Shown piece after piece: positions 42,949-54,244 of a stretch of DNA of 64,000 nucleotides. A program made the translations under genes and the position numbers. Within the stretch, counting starts at the first letter, position 1; the number at the start of each line of letters is the position of its first letter. This DNA is from Borovskyia barvae (lineage: Eukaryota > Euglenozoa > Kinetoplastea > Trypanosomatida > Trypanosomatidae), in contig JASAOM010001130.1 in assembly GCA_030849085.1 (NCBI GenBank), positions 496,001-560,000 on the forward strand. Direction: 5' to 3'. The notes under the pieces were generated by a model. That model was not told the DNA's origin. It searched no databases and saw only the letters and a program-made list of their open reading frames with translations.

Positions 42949-45900
42949 ATGTCGAAAAGAGGGAGCCAGACGACGAAGATAGGAGAAAGGGGGGGGGCTT
43001 AATTATTACACGCGGCGCTCTTGGTACCGGTGGTTTAAAACGCAAGGTCGCGTTCGACGCGATCACAGCAGAAAAGGGAAAGACAAACACCACCTCCCTC
43101 TTTTGCCGCGGTCGTCGTGCGTTCCTCCTTCTCGACGACCGCGAAGAAGGAAGGACGCGAAAAGCGTAAGAGTCGGCACACGCGCAGAAGTGGCAAGGTC
43201 AGTGGCCACCCTCCTCCAACTCTGGAAATGGAGTCGAGGAAGAGCGGGGCCGAAAAAAAAAAGAGCGAGAAGAGTGGAGCGGAGATCAAATTGCAAGGTG
43301 AGAAGCGCAGCGAAAGGGACGCGCACTAAGAGAAGAGAGTCGGGCAAGTCCACATCGGCATCCGCGTTGTCTGACATTGATAAGGGGGAAAAGTGAAACG
43401 GAGAAAGCCGGCCGCTGGGATTTGAGAGACTGGAAAAATGAGCGCGAAGCAGGTGCGCGTCTTTTTTTTTGGAGGGGATAGGTAGAGAGGTGAGGACTTC
43501 GAGTCTCCCATATGAGATGCGATAAATAATGCTTGCCCCCACCCCACCCCACCTCTAAGCTTCCGCCTCCTCACCTACCCTTCCGATCGACGAAGCTTAT
43601 CTCTGGGACGATGCCGATGGAAAGAGGACCGGCGCAGTGGATTGAGAAAAATATCGGGCTCCTCACGCACGAAGCATTCGACAAGCCCAGGAACTCTACC
43701 TCGCTGCTATTTTTTACCTTTACATACATAGATGTGTTTCTTTTCAGCGTAGTGTTCGGCTTCCAATGTGATCCGTTGTGGGATCCAGAGGGAGCGAGAT
43801 GTAAGGGGCGATCCACTCGCGTGTCTTCTCGGGATCCACTGCGAGCAAAGCAGCGAGAGGGAGAACGTCGAATTGATAGGGTGACGCGTAGGACAAACGT
43901 AATAGAAGGTAGCTGCCGTACAGCATTTAAGAGCGTGCCTCGAGAAGTTGCCTTCAGCGGAGGAGCGGGGAAGAGGAAGGAAGCGCACTCGCCGCTCCTG
44001 CGTTCCTCTCCCGCTTGCCCCACCCCCATGGCACACCACATCGAGTTCATCTCAGAACGACGTCACCACCACCACAACGAAAAAAATGCGTCTAAAGGGT
44101 GGCGAGCCTTGAAAATGTGGACACGAGAGCAGGGGTTGGGGGGGCGGGGGGCAAAGTGAGTGTGAAACAGAAAAAAAGGGAAAGGAAAAGCGAGGAGGAC
44201 GGCAGAAAGAAAGAAATGAATGATGAATTGGGCGTCACGGCAGGCAGACGATAATCGCCAACCACAACACGGATAAAGAAAACGCACGTACGCAAGAAAC
44301 AACTGCAACTCCCACGCAGCAGTGAGAGAGAGAGAAAAGTTGAGGAGAAAAAGTCAACAAACCAAAGTAGGAGACACGGTGGGTGAAGGAAGCACACACG
44401 GAAAAGGGGGGGAGGAAGGAAAAGGGAAACAATCAAATACGTCAGGCGCTGAGAAACACAGAGATGAGGGTGAAGAGGGAGACAGACACGTACACGCACA
44501 ATCAAACCAAAGCAGTACTCAGAAAGGCTTATGCGTGCTAGGAAAAAATGAGCGAGAAGTAGATTGGCATGTCCTAGTAAATCTTTGTTCAACAAGATGC
44601 TGTCGAAAGAGAAAGACAGCTGGAAGGAGCACACACGCGTGCAGCAAACGGTGACTCCCACGAAAGATGCTTGGTAGGAAAATAGAAAAAAGAAAGCTCT
44701 TCGAGGAACATTTTCGTGCGTGTCAACAAAAAACACGCAAAAAAAGATTCGTGGCGAGATGCAACGAAAATAGCAGACGGATGACGAGTTTTGTGGCAGA
44801 GGCGGCAAAGGGGGGGGGAGCGGTGACATCCTTTTCTTCTATCCACGTAAACCCGTGCGGTGACCATATGAAAGGCAGCATAGCAATGCCGAAAAGGACG
44901 GAGAGAGTCGGAGAAGAGGCAGAGCGCACCACATCGTGGCAGATGGATTCCCTCTTCCCCTCACCCACCCACCATCACTCATACACACACACACACAGTC
45001 TGACAGGCTAAACAGAGTCAGGCGGATGCGAGACAAGTGCACAGAAAGGAAAAATGCAAGGGTGTCCCTGTTTTGCATCTTCTTCATCCCGTCGTGTTCT
45101 ATGAAAGGGCTGAAGAGCTTCTCTTCCCCCTGTCGTGCCGTCATCCCTATCAACGTCGGATTCCTTCATATGCACCCATGCCCGCACATCCCGATCCGCC
45201 GAAGCTGCATGAGCATCCGTGCGGGGTCAGTGGCGTGCGGCGTTATCATTCCTTCATCAGACTGGAGAACCAGGGAAAAGCTATTACTCCTTCGTAAAAA
45301 AGGTTGTTGCTGTTTGGCGCCGCTGACACTCACACCCTTTCACGAGGAAGATGCCTTTGACCAATATGCTCCAGCCTCGTCCTTTCGATACCGTCAACAA
45401 CGCGCCTGATACAGACCCCGACAGAGGGCGTGCAGCAGGTCAACCTCAAGGAGAACCCTAGACCGCGAAGATACGGAAAGGGAAGCGAAAAGGGGGGGAG
45501 ATAGGGAACGAAGTCTTTGTATAGAAAAAGCGGCGCACCCTAGGCGCATGCACAGGGGGGAAAGCCTTTTACGCGCAGCGCATGCGACTAGGAATGACAA
45601 GGGGCCCATATAAAACGCTGACGTCACATCTCCTCATCATCGCCACCCGATTTCCTTCTTCCCCATACGCTTTCATGTAGAGAGAGGGAGAGACAACTTT
45701 TAATTCAAATAAGGGAAACTGAAAAACAAGACTCGGCTAGAGAGGGGGGAAGGGAAGGGGCAGGTACATCTCCTGCACCACCTTTCCTCCGCACGCCGTC
45801 CAACCTCGTGCGAAGATTTCTTTTTTTCCTTTCACTTCGCAACCACACTTAACATCAACGAGATGCAGCCGGCGTACCTGTATAGCAATATCCCCCAAAA

Positions 45901-46242
45901 TAAAATTTAAAAAAGTACCGCAAGAAAAGAGAGAACAAATCGACTACCCAAGAGCACGCTCGCCAGGGAAGCTGGCCGTGACCACGTCCTCCTCCCGTTC
46001 CAGCCCCTCACCGGTTCCTGCCGTCCATTCGCTTACCATCATCCCCCTCATCATCACGTCAGCTTAACGCACTACTCCCCCACCGTCTATGAGAAAGCAA
46101 GCGAACGCCGAAGAAGATCGCCGACTTTGCTTCTTCCGTAAAAGCGGCGGCCCCTCGCCCCCACGGGGTATTGCGAGGGAAAGGGACGTACAGAACGACG
46201 TCACACACACACACACACACAACACCCCTTCCGCATACGGCA
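42949..46242. other. Long intergenic region (3.3 kb)
   Basis: No confident gene in the largest-but-one gap. The given strand is A/G-rich over 43230-43480 and 44160-44470; on the transcribed strand 44092-44829 is one uninterrupted but strongly pyrimidine-driven frame (rejected). A possible 60-aa ORF lies at 43744-43926 and a 104-aa one at 43063-43377. CA repeats at about 44982-44997 and 46201-46220; G-runs near 44808-44816. A C/T-rich stretch lies near 45985-46080. Small RNA genes could be hidden here; none is visible to the eye. Confidence 0.5.
43744..43926 (-). CDS. Possible small protein (60 aa)
   Basis: An ATG frame of 60 codons whose composition is unlike the Phe/Ser/Leu bias of surrounding UTR frames: it has a hydrophobic N terminus (MLYGSYLLLRLSYASPY) and a balanced second half (LLAVDPEKTREWIAPYIS). 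A stop codon directly precedes the ATG, so the start is fixed if the gene is real. No family is recognised. It might equally be chance or the remnant of a longer gene. Low confidence. Confidence 0.2.
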   Translation of the reverse strand: MLYGSYLLLRLSYASPYQFDVLPLAALLAVDPEKTREWIAPYISLPLDPTTDHIGSRTLR

Positions 46243-46941
46243 TCACAGATCGATTTCACCTGGCTCATATTCTGCCTCCTCTCCGTTCGCACTGTACATC
46301 GTTGTGCCATTAGTTACCTTTTCGTGGTCCTCCATCGGTGTCGCGTAGGCGTCCATCAACCCTTTAGACGGCCCAGGTGCTACAGCTCCATGGGAAGGGG
46401 TAGCGGTACTCGCTCCCTCGTCCTCCGCCCCGAAGCCGTCGCACGGTCTATACTGCTCTGGAATACTCTCTCGCGCCTTCGCCAACGTAGCATGGGCACT
46501 CACGTGCTCACGCAGAAGTGCATCGTAGCCAATGCGGTCTGTATGCAGAAGATGGGCTGCCTGCGCGTTCAAGGGATCGGATGGGTTCGGATAGCGCAGC
46601 AGCTGAGGCAAGAAGACGTCGAAGATATTTTCCAGCTGATACAGCGGCGTCCACGTCTGGTTGATGACGTCGAGGCAGACGCTGCCGCTGCGCTCGTCTA
46701 CGTTGGGATGAAGGATACGATTGCAGAACCCGATGGAAGGGGACTTGAAGGGGTACTCCGCTGGCAACTGCACGTGCAACATCCACGTCCCATCCTCGTA
46801 AGGCGTTCCTTCCGGGCCTTTGAACTCCACCCAAAACTCCGCGACAGTATCGGAGGGATAAACTTTGCGAGACGAGTGGCACAGACGCATGTAGTCCATC
46901 TCGCGGCGACGACTGTTCCGCGCGTTGCCGGCACCCTGCAT
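46243..46941 (-). CDS. Ubiquitin-conjugating enzyme E2, UBE2H/Ubc8-like
   Basis: A 232-aa class III-like E2. The UBC fold occupies about 10-155: PYEDGTWMLHVQLPAEYPFKSPSIGF, the HPN motif at 78-80, and the active-site block SGSVCLDVINQTWTPLYQL with the catalytic cysteine at Cys89. The continuation (ENIFDVFLPQLLRYPNPSDPLN) is characteristic of UBE2H/Ubc8 rather than UBC13 or UbcH5. An 80-residue acidic, Ser/Pro-rich C-terminal tail ending YEPGEIDL follows, a tail being typical of that group. Ubc8 in yeast works with the GID/CTLH E3 in regulated degradation of metabolic enzymes; whether that partner exists here is not visible. The start is the ATG at 46941; an upstream hydrophobic extension of 33 codons lacks support. 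Confidence 0.9.
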   Translation of the reverse strand: MQGAGNARNSRRREMDYMRLCHSSRKVYPSDTVAEFWVEFKGPEGTPYEDGTWMLHVQLPAEYPFKSPSIGFCNRILHPNVDERSGSVCLDVINQTWTPLYQLENIFDVFLPQLLRYPNPSDPLNAQAAHLLHTDRIGYDALLREHVSAHATLAKARESIPEQYRPCDGFGAEDEGASTATPSHGAVAPGPSKGLMDAYATPMEDHEKVTNGTTMYSANGEEAEYEPGEIDL

Positions 46942-47700
46942 GATGACGATGGTACAGGGGTGTAGAGGAAATGCAAGATGGGGGAACGAAAAGAAAACAA
47001 AATGGGAAACGTGTGGAGGTGGGATTTCCAAGAACGGCACTCCCTGGAAAAAAAAATGAGAGTTGCGTGTTCTCCGCTGATAGTGATAACGTCGCCGCTT
47101 TTCTGCGTGTGTGTGTGTGTGTCTGTGTCTAGCTGGGGGTACTTGGAGTAGCTCGTCCTATAATGTTTGAAAGCAGAGTAACGTGAAGAAAGCAAAAGGG
47201 AAAGAAGAAGAAAAAGTGATCCAATGCACTATTTTTTCTTCGAGTGGCGTTGCTCCAGTATACCCCTCACCGGGCAAGGCTGAAGCAGAGAAGCAAAGGA
47301 GATATAAATTTCAAGTTCACCTTTCCTTATCGATGTGGCGTCTACGCGGACAGATCAGGAAAAAAGAGGGAATGAAGAGCAGAGCAAAGGAGAGGTGGAG
47401 TAAGGCGAAGGATGTGTAAATAAAAATGTAGAGTTTGAGCGAAAAAAAAAGTGTCTCGAACGGGGAAAGGGAGAGAGCCAGTGGTGAGTTACGTCTGTGG
47501 AGCAAGAGTTGGGCTTTTGGTGCAGCGCAAGTGACGATGTGTGCGTTCGTGTGTTTGTGAGATGTTATCTGTGTCTATTTGTGAGTAGGTCTGTGTCTTC
47601 TGAGCTGTCCTTTTGTATCCTCCGCTCTGATAATGTTGAGAATGGGCCTATGTTTGATCCTGTAGCAGTTGTGGGGCACTAGCTCACCTGCGTAATTGTA

Positions 47701-47744
<44 letters not shown>

Positions 47745-49124
47745 GTGTGCGTTGGTGAGAGGAAAGGGAAAAGACCGCAAAAAAATAAAGGAAGAGGGAG
47801 AAACATGAGGAAGTATGGCAGGACATCTTCGCAACGTTCGAAGTAAGGAGGAGGAGAGCCGAGAGGGATGTTTCAACTTTTGCGGAAAAATCAGAGCCCA
47901 TCAACGTCGTCCGTCACGGACCTCACACGGTGTGCATCAGTCGACATTTCCTGTAGCACAAATAATTAGCAGGAGGAAGGCGGTGTATGAGCCACACAGC
48001 TCGCTCGTCATTGGGAATCTTTTCTGCCTCGCCTCGCTCTCATCGTGGCAGACGTCTCTGCACCCACTACTGGAGAGCACACAGACACTCCGAGATAGCT
48101 TCCTCTCCCCACCACCACCCATCACGCTCCACAGCTGGCAGAACAAAGAAGGAAATAGAAAAAGATGAAGAGGTGCGAATGTATGTAAGTACGTTCGGTG
48201 CGCAACGCCGAATCACATCTACCTGGGAAGCAGTGAAGAGGTGTAGCATGCGCCCCCCTTTGCCCCTCCTCCCCTTTCAATATAAAACCAAAAAAAACAA
48301 AAGGGGAGGAAGAAAAAGAAGGAGCCCCTCGCAGGGCGCGCACACGGACATCTCCTGTGTATACGCATGCGGGAGAATGGGTATTGTTGTCATTTGCATT
48401 TATATTTTTGAGAAGAGCTGCGGAAAGGGAAAGGGAAGAGACCGGAAGAGCGTAGGCCACCATGTTCGCTTCATGCCTAGCAGACGGCCTGCATCACCTC
48501 TCGTGACAGCCACAACGAACGGCAGCGTGTTCACGGCAGCAGGGAAAGAGAGGGAGATGAAGGGATAGAACAGAGAAGACAAAGATATGAGCCGAACTCC
48601 CTTTCTCTCCATTCGACGCAGCAGCCTACCAGAGATAAAATTCCTCGAGACGTAGAGCGCTTCCGCCCTTAGCAGTTCATGTACCCTGTCTTTCTCTCTC
48701 TCTCTCTTCTCCTTCATGTTCGTTCTGCTCTCCCTTCATCACCTCACCGTTCCTTTTCTCTCTTAAAACGGCTTTCACTGAGTGAGGAGCATAAAAAAAA
48801 GGGGTGGCAATTCGTGCGCAGGAGCAGTAAAGGAAAATAGTAGCGAGGAAACACAAGATGACCAGACAACCGAAGCATACATGCAGCTTCACCATGCACT
48901 GGTACAAGAAAAGCGCATCAGCTTGACAACTCATACCACCAAACAAATCTCACCCATCGATCTGCAATTGTACGATGGCACGCCAACCACCACCACCATC
49001 CCCGTGTCTCGAGGGGCGGCAAACTGAGACGGAGAGGCTCATCATCTTTAGCTCTCCTCTCGTGGTCGAGAAGCATGAGGAGAGAGGGGGGAACAACCGT
49101 GCGCAACACGCGTAGAAGAGTACC
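46942..49124. other. Long intergenic region (2.2 kb)
   Basis: Holds the UBE2H-like leader with a TG-rich run at about 47106-47124, a TA microsatellite at about 47705-47741, and A/G-rich blocks at 47760-47800 and 48295-48330. Two short transcribed-strand frames have ATG starts (47575-47901, which runs through the TA repeat, and 48677-48934, with one hydrophobic segment); neither is convincing. Confidence 0.5.
47705..47741. repeat. (TA)n microsatellite
   Basis: About 37 bases of uninterrupted TA repeat between the UBE2H-like gene and the acylated zinc-ribbon gene. Confidence 0.9.
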
Positions 49125-49811
49125 TCAAATGTGTGCTTTTCCTGTGAGCGGGCACAGCTGCGTTGCACAGTTCTCGTCTATCTCTACCCCGCAGTCTGTG
49201 CAGATCAATACCATGTCTTCATCGCTCGCATGCTCTGACATGATCATCAGCAACGAGGGCGATACAGAGCGACTTCTCCGTGCCTCGGGAACTTTATTGA
49301 TGACGACGTTATCGCCCTTGTTGGTATACGAAGAGCGAAAACTGCCCGCGAGCTCCAGCGACCTAAAAGATCCGTCCGCCTCATCTGGGGTGCTACATCG
49401 AGAGCCATTGACGATAGCGGTGGTGGATGTGGCCGCTCTCTGGAGGTCGGGAACGGTGTAGTGGGCAGTTTCGACTTCAAGAACTCGAACTGCCGCCTCC
49501 TGCGGAGATTTCCTCTGCCCTGCCGCAGGATTGGCTCTGGGAGATGTTAGCAGACGCTCTGGTACCGGTGTCCTCGCTTTTTCTGGCGTCTCCAAGGGTC
49601 CCAGGCAGGTTGACTCCCCGTTCCCTACGGCGCTGCACGTGCGGGTGAAACCGTCGATGCTAATGTCCCCTTCAGCGGGAGTAGAAGTAGGCTTTCCCAC
49701 CCCACCACCACCACCACCACCACCAGCAGCACGGCCACTCGCACGATTTTTTTTCTTTCTTGAAGTGGCGGGCGCGCCATTACGCCGCATCGATGATGCG
49801 GTGCACCCCAT
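49125..49811 (-). CDS. Putative N-myristoylated/palmitoylated zinc-ribbon protein (228 aa)
   Basis: No family is recognised, but two features stand out. The N terminus from the ATG at 49811 is MGCTASSMRR: Gly2 followed by Cys3 and Ser at position 6 fits N-myristoylation plus palmitoylation, the dual signal that targets trypanosomatid proteins such as SMP-1 and calflagins to the flagellar or plasma membrane. The C terminus has CTDCGVEIDENCATQLCP, four Cys spaced like a small zinc ribbon, ending at the stop. Between them lie a basic patch (RKKKNR), a poly-Gly run of nine residues encoded by a CCA-type repeat (49701-49726), and a Ser/Thr/Pro-rich, likely disordered middle with possible phosphosites. 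The in-frame GTG at 49823 would bury the acylation signal, which supports the ATG at 49811. Membrane attachment is inference. Confidence 0.72.
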   Translation of the reverse strand: MGCTASSMRRNGAPATSRKKKNRASGRAAGGGGGGGGVGKPTSTPAEGDISIDGFTRTCSAVGNGESTCLGPLETPEKARTPVPERLLTSPRANPAAGQRKSPQEAAVRVLEVETAHYTVPDLQRAATSTTAIVNGSRCSTPDEADGSFRSLELAGSFRSSYTNKGDNVVINKVPEARRSRSVSPSLLMIMSEHASDEDMVLICTDCGVEIDENCATQLCPLTGKAHI

Positions 49812-50984
49812 TTTTCCTACCACACTCTAGACGTGTCCCTCCCTATACAAAAAGAACAAAAAAAGAACCGGAACACACAGCGGCCGAGAAAGCTGAAAGG
49901 GGAAGAGGAGAGAGGAGAGAGGAAAACGATTGGATGTCTTCGTATTACTGTATGAACTACTCGTGCTGTGCTCCGGCTGCAGAATTTGTTGACTGTTCGC
50001 TGGTAGCTCCACCCAGCCGTCACGAGCGGCACCCAAGAAATGTTCGGCAGAGCCAACGCAACACAACAACAAAACTGCACAAAGAACGTTGTTTCCTTTC
50101 GATGTCCTTCTAATTTTGAAAAAGAGAAGGATGTGTGAAGAGTTCGCACACGAGAAATCGGAGCTTTAGTGACGGAACAAACCAGAAAAGAAAAACAACA
50201 GCAGTGCAAAGGGGAAAAAGAGGTGTAGGAGAGGAAGGGAAACGAGGGAAAAGGAAAAGTCACAGGAAGAGGAAGGGGCGGCGCACGTTCGAGTCGATTG
50301 CTGGAGGGGAACAAGTGAAAAGTGGAGTGGGGCAAGTAAAGGAGAAAGAAGCGGCCGAGCCACAGCACTTGAAGACTAGCACGTTGAATAGCAAGCGCGA
50401 CACTGCAGTAAGGAGATCTCGAGCAGAAAGCGTGGCGGTGAGAATCGCTACGTCACCCAAGGCTGCTCCTACGTCGAAGTTATCCGAGGTGGACGCGTCA
50501 AAGCCAATGAAATTGAGGAATACAAAGGCGACGCGATCTCCTCCTGTCGTCACAGCCAAGAAGTTCTCTACAAGAAAAGGAAAATTCGTATGCGTGCGCA
50601 GTCAGTACTGGTCGATTCCGACCGGGCGATACCAACGAAAATCTGGCGCTCGCTCACTCGACCCACGGATTACGCTTCTCTAACGACACGATCGTAGGAG
50701 CAATGCTCCCTCAGAGAAGACGAGGCAACCACGTATCTCCACAACAAGGGAGGGAAGGAAGCACACTATGGAGGACAGCAACAAAAAAGCTGTCGCCGGC
50801 TCTGCGTCCTCCTCCTTTTCCCTATCAGCACCGCTTCTTGGTATTTTCTTCTCTTGATTCGTTCGCGAAGACTCAGCGGCAACTTGCGCGACAAAGGGAG
50901 AAAGCGAGAGAGACGGAGGAGGCAGCGTAAGGGGGGGCGGTATCAACACAAAAGGGTTCCAGAAACGGTAAAGTGAGGCAGTGC

Positions 50985-51015
<31 letters not shown>

Positions 51016-52626
51016 TAAGGGAGAAAGAACGAGGCTTGTTATCATGGTCTTTGTGTATCCTGTTGCAACATGCCTCCACCCTTCTTCTTCCCCCCCCCCC
51101 TCCCCTTTGGAAAAAAAAGCCACGGACTCCTATGCGAGAAAGACACGCCCGCAGAAAACTCCCCACACGGTCGGAGAAAGAGAAGAGACGTGAGAGAGAA
51201 ATGCGATCGTATATAATTAGCTGCGGTACTGCGATCCAAGCCCGATAGTCCCACGCACCTCTTTCCACTACAAAACCCCGAAGCAACCTTCGGGAACGGT
51301 CAAAGGTATGCGCAGTTCCCACCAAATAGCAATACTAGCAGATGGTAGGAGGGAAGGAGAGGAGAAGAAACCAGGAAGCGGGGGGTGGATGAATACCCTA
51401 TATAGAGAGAGAGAACAAAGGAAAAGGGGGGCCGACAGGGAGACGTGAGTAAAGATGAGCAGCCCAGAGAGGAAAGAGGGGAAGGGATGAGCTCTCTCAC
51501 AAAGACGCAAAAAAAATTTAATCGAAAATGAAAAATGGGGCGGTGCTGATCGAAGAAAAGGGAAAAAAGAGGAGAGGACCACAGCGAGGTTTTCTGCTGC
51601 CACCGCAGCAGACGGAGTTCCGGGGTGGGGTGGGGGGGGGGGGGGGGTCGGCACAATGCAGAAATAATTCAAGCACCTTTGAGACGACGGCAAGGGGACC
51701 ACTGTACCCTGGAGGAAGTGTGTGTATGAGGCGAAGGTACCTCTTTTTTTTTTATGTGCCGCGCATCGGTGCATGTATGAGTGTACGCGTACATATACAT
51801 CCAAAGAAGACAGGGAGAGCCAGGTATCACCAGGAAGGGGAGAGGAAAAGAGCAGAGCCGAAAGATGGTCTGAGATGAAAAGGAAATTGAACGAAGTGAG
51901 CGCCATCCTTCTTTGAGGAAGTTTCCGATGCCCCTCTCAAGGGGTAAAGGAGTGCCCGAAGCATCACAGAAGTCGCAGCCTCTCGTTGATACAACACTCG
52001 ATCTTTTCAGAGACGAGTGGAAACCGAGAAAAAACTCTTTTTTGCGCGTGTAGATGTTACTGCAGCAGGAATTGAAGATCGTAACCCACGAAGAGGAACT
52101 TCATTTCTTCTGCTTGTAAGGAGCAGGATGTGCGGAGGCCTCAACGCCAGAGCACGCCCGCTTTCATTCATACTCGAGGATAACGCACGGGGGTGGAGTC
52201 ATAAGCGGCGTACTACATTATTCGCATTCTTATGTTTTTGCTTACGAATTCGAAGAGAAAAAAATATAGCTGTAACGCAACGAGGTTTTATCCAAAAGAA
52301 AGATGCAGAGGGCAGTGGTAATGAGCCCCGCTTCACATTACACGACTCACCTCAGTTCGGTATGGGAGCGGAGTTGGGGAGGTAGCCCACATAAAGTCGC
52401 ACACACCGAGAGATCGAGACGAAAGCACACTAATTAAACGAAAACCTCCAACGCATCACCGTGCGTATGCCACTCGGCTCTACCGCACCGTATACACGGC
52501 ACAGCTGACAAGGTGAGAAATACAAGATGCCGAGGCTTCACGTACGCAGCGTCTGCTACCAACCTCTCCCCTCCTCCTTGCAACTGCTGTATAGCCAACT
52601 TAATGTAAAAGTACACGCACATATGC
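49812..52626. other. Long intergenic region (2.8 kb)
   Basis: No confident gene. Overlapping frames on both strands at 50135-50683 lack ATG starts. A (GA)n microsatellite lies at 50991-51015 and G-runs at about 51622-51647. Much of 49850-51900 is purine-rich on the given strand. The part near 52430-52626 is the IMP3 3' UTR. Confidence 0.5.
50991..51015. repeat. (GA)n microsatellite
   Basis: About 25 bases of GA repeat; on the transcript this is a (UC)n tract, which could act as a splicing pyrimidine tract. Confidence 0.9.
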
Positions 52627-53307
52627 TTAGTATTCGTAGTCGTCGCGTTTAGCATTAAACGTGTCCACATGCTGACGGATTTTACTGCCTGGCATCCACG
52701 TCACGAAGTCGTCCAAGCCACGCGGCACAAGAAAAGCTGGATCGCGAATTTGGGTCGTTCCAACGCGCACATGGCCATGATGCACAACGTCCGCACCCAG
52801 CTTACAGTTCCCAGCCATCTTGAGATCACGCAAAATGGTGGGTAGGCGACGTTTGCAGAATGCCTCTACCCCGACCTTGTCCACCTCCGCGAGCCCGAGC
52901 TTTTCGTGAATGAGGCCCATGTTATACAACTTCTCCATCAACTGCTGCGTTATTTGAATACGTATTTTGCTCTCCGCTGGAAGGTAGCGCAACTGTGTCT
53001 GGAGCTGACGAATGAGTCCGACAAGCCGCATGTAGCGGCGGTAGTCTTCCCGATCTTCGAGATGATACTTGGTGATGCAGAAAGGCTCATGCCAGTTATC
53101 TTGTGGGTACTGCATGAAGTCATGCTTTTTGAGCAGCTTGCGCTCGTGGAACTTGAGGGGGCGATGGATGGGATTTCCGTGGGAGTGTTGAGAATCGGGA
53201 GTGAATTTGCTGCGCTTGCTGCGTTTGACAGACGCCAGTTTTGCCTTCGCGGCTTCCTTCCCTGGTGCGGCCTGGAAGCCCTTCTTTTCGGCCGTGTCAC
53301 GTGGCAT
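52627..53307 (-). CDS. IMP3: U3 snoRNP protein IMP3
   Basis: IMP3 is an S4-domain protein of the small-subunit processome that helps U3 snoRNA pair with pre-rRNA in the nucleolus. The 226-aa protein starts at the ATG at 53307 (MPRDTAEKK); the open frame upstream is a Pro-run leader. The first 45 residues are a Lys/Ala-rich extension not found in the 184-aa human protein. The rest aligns from end to end: LKFHERKLLKKHDF, NWHEPFCITKYHLEDREDYRRY, KLYNMGLI, FCKRRLPTILRDLKMA, the S4 segment HGHVRVGTTQIRDPAFLVPR and the C terminus FVTWMPGSKIRQHV..FN..RDDYEY. These match IMP3 rather than ribosomal protein S9/uS4. A C-run of about 10 lies directly in the 5' leader. Confidence 0.92.
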   Translation of the reverse strand: MPRDTAEKKGFQAAPGKEAAKAKLASVKRSKRSKFTPDSQHSHGNPIHRPLKFHERKLLKKHDFMQYPQDNWHEPFCITKYHLEDREDYRRYMRLVGLIRQLQTQLRYLPAESKIRIQITQQLMEKLYNMGLIHEKLGLAEVDKVGVEAFCKRRLPTILRDLKMAGNCKLGADVVHHGHVRVGTTQIRDPAFLVPRGLDDFVTWMPGSKIRQHVDTFNAKRDDYEY

Positions 53308-53404
53308 GGTTGGGAGAATTGGGGGGGGGGGAGGAGGGGCTGGAGAGGGGGCGGCGGTCGTCCTCAGTGGAGAGGTATACCTGCTCGTGCGTGTATGGAT
53401 GAGC

Positions 53405-53470
53405 CTGCGTATGTGAGGAGGAGGGGAGCGGAGGAGGGCAAACCCCCTCGAGAAAAAAAGAAGGGGTAAA
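53405..53470 (-). promoter_or_regulatory. Predicted splice region for IMP3
   Basis: On the transcript, pyrimidine-rich stretches correspond to the purine blocks at 53413-53438 and 53449-53470. The first AG past them is at 53405-53406, giving a leader of about 97 bases that contains the C-runs. Pattern-based prediction. Confidence 0.35.
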
Positions 53471-53540
53471 AAGTAGCCACGAAGGGGACGGACGCACCCC
53501 CTTCTCGAGCTCACACAAAAAAGACGGTGAGTTCCGTGCG

Positions 53541-53587
53541 TGGGGAGGGGGGGGGGGGGGGGGGGGAGCAGGGGGGGGGGGGGGGGG
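53541..53587. repeat. Long interrupted poly-G tracts
   Basis: Two runs of about 20 G separated by AGCA and other short interruptions. On the transcript they are C-runs. An N at 53711 nearby and the length of the runs suggest sequencing or assembly difficulty, so exact run lengths are unreliable. Confidence 0.85.
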
Positions 53588-54190
53588 TAAAAATGCCGCC
53601 CCCCCTCCCCTTTGCGCATACACTCAAAAAGGAAAGATGTGAGGCGGAAAGAAGAAAAAGAGGAAGCAAATACAACCCGGGGGCCATTGAATACGCACTA
53701 ACGAGACACTNCGACGGAGCGGACTGCAGGATGCGTGTCGGTTGTGCATCAAATTGTTGTTTCGTATGTGCATGCGTGTTTGCGAAGAGCACAAATAAAA
53801 ATGTTAAGCCGTAGGAGGAGAAGGGAGGATATCATTGGGGCGCAGCGAGCGGTAAAGAGAAAGGTGGGGCAGAGAGCGGGTAGAGCAGTGGAAGGGAAGG
53901 AAGAATGCAAGGCACTGATGCGAGTCAAAAGCATGCGGGTAATGGCTTCCCCCCGCCCCCCACCCTAACCTCCTCACGAAGAGTGCGATTGGAGATCGTG
54001 CTACCACCAGAAACTACAACCAAAGGCGGCAATCACCAGTTTGTCGAGGGCTCTCGCTGGATTGCATCAGCGTTTTTTCGCTTCTCTCCTGCGAAGTACG
54101 CGTCCGGAGAGTCTCCGCGAAAAAAAGAAAAAAAGAGTCGGCCCCGTGCCTGTGGATCGTGACATTCTCGTGCGCTGCACGCACGCATTC

Positions 54191-54202
54191 TGGATACATA
54201 TA

Positions 54203-54243
<41 letters not shown>

Positions 54244-54244
54244 T
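54191..54244. repeat. (TA)n microsatellite
   Basis: About 54 bases of TA repeat with two G interruptions, in the 4.2-kb gap. Confidence 0.9.
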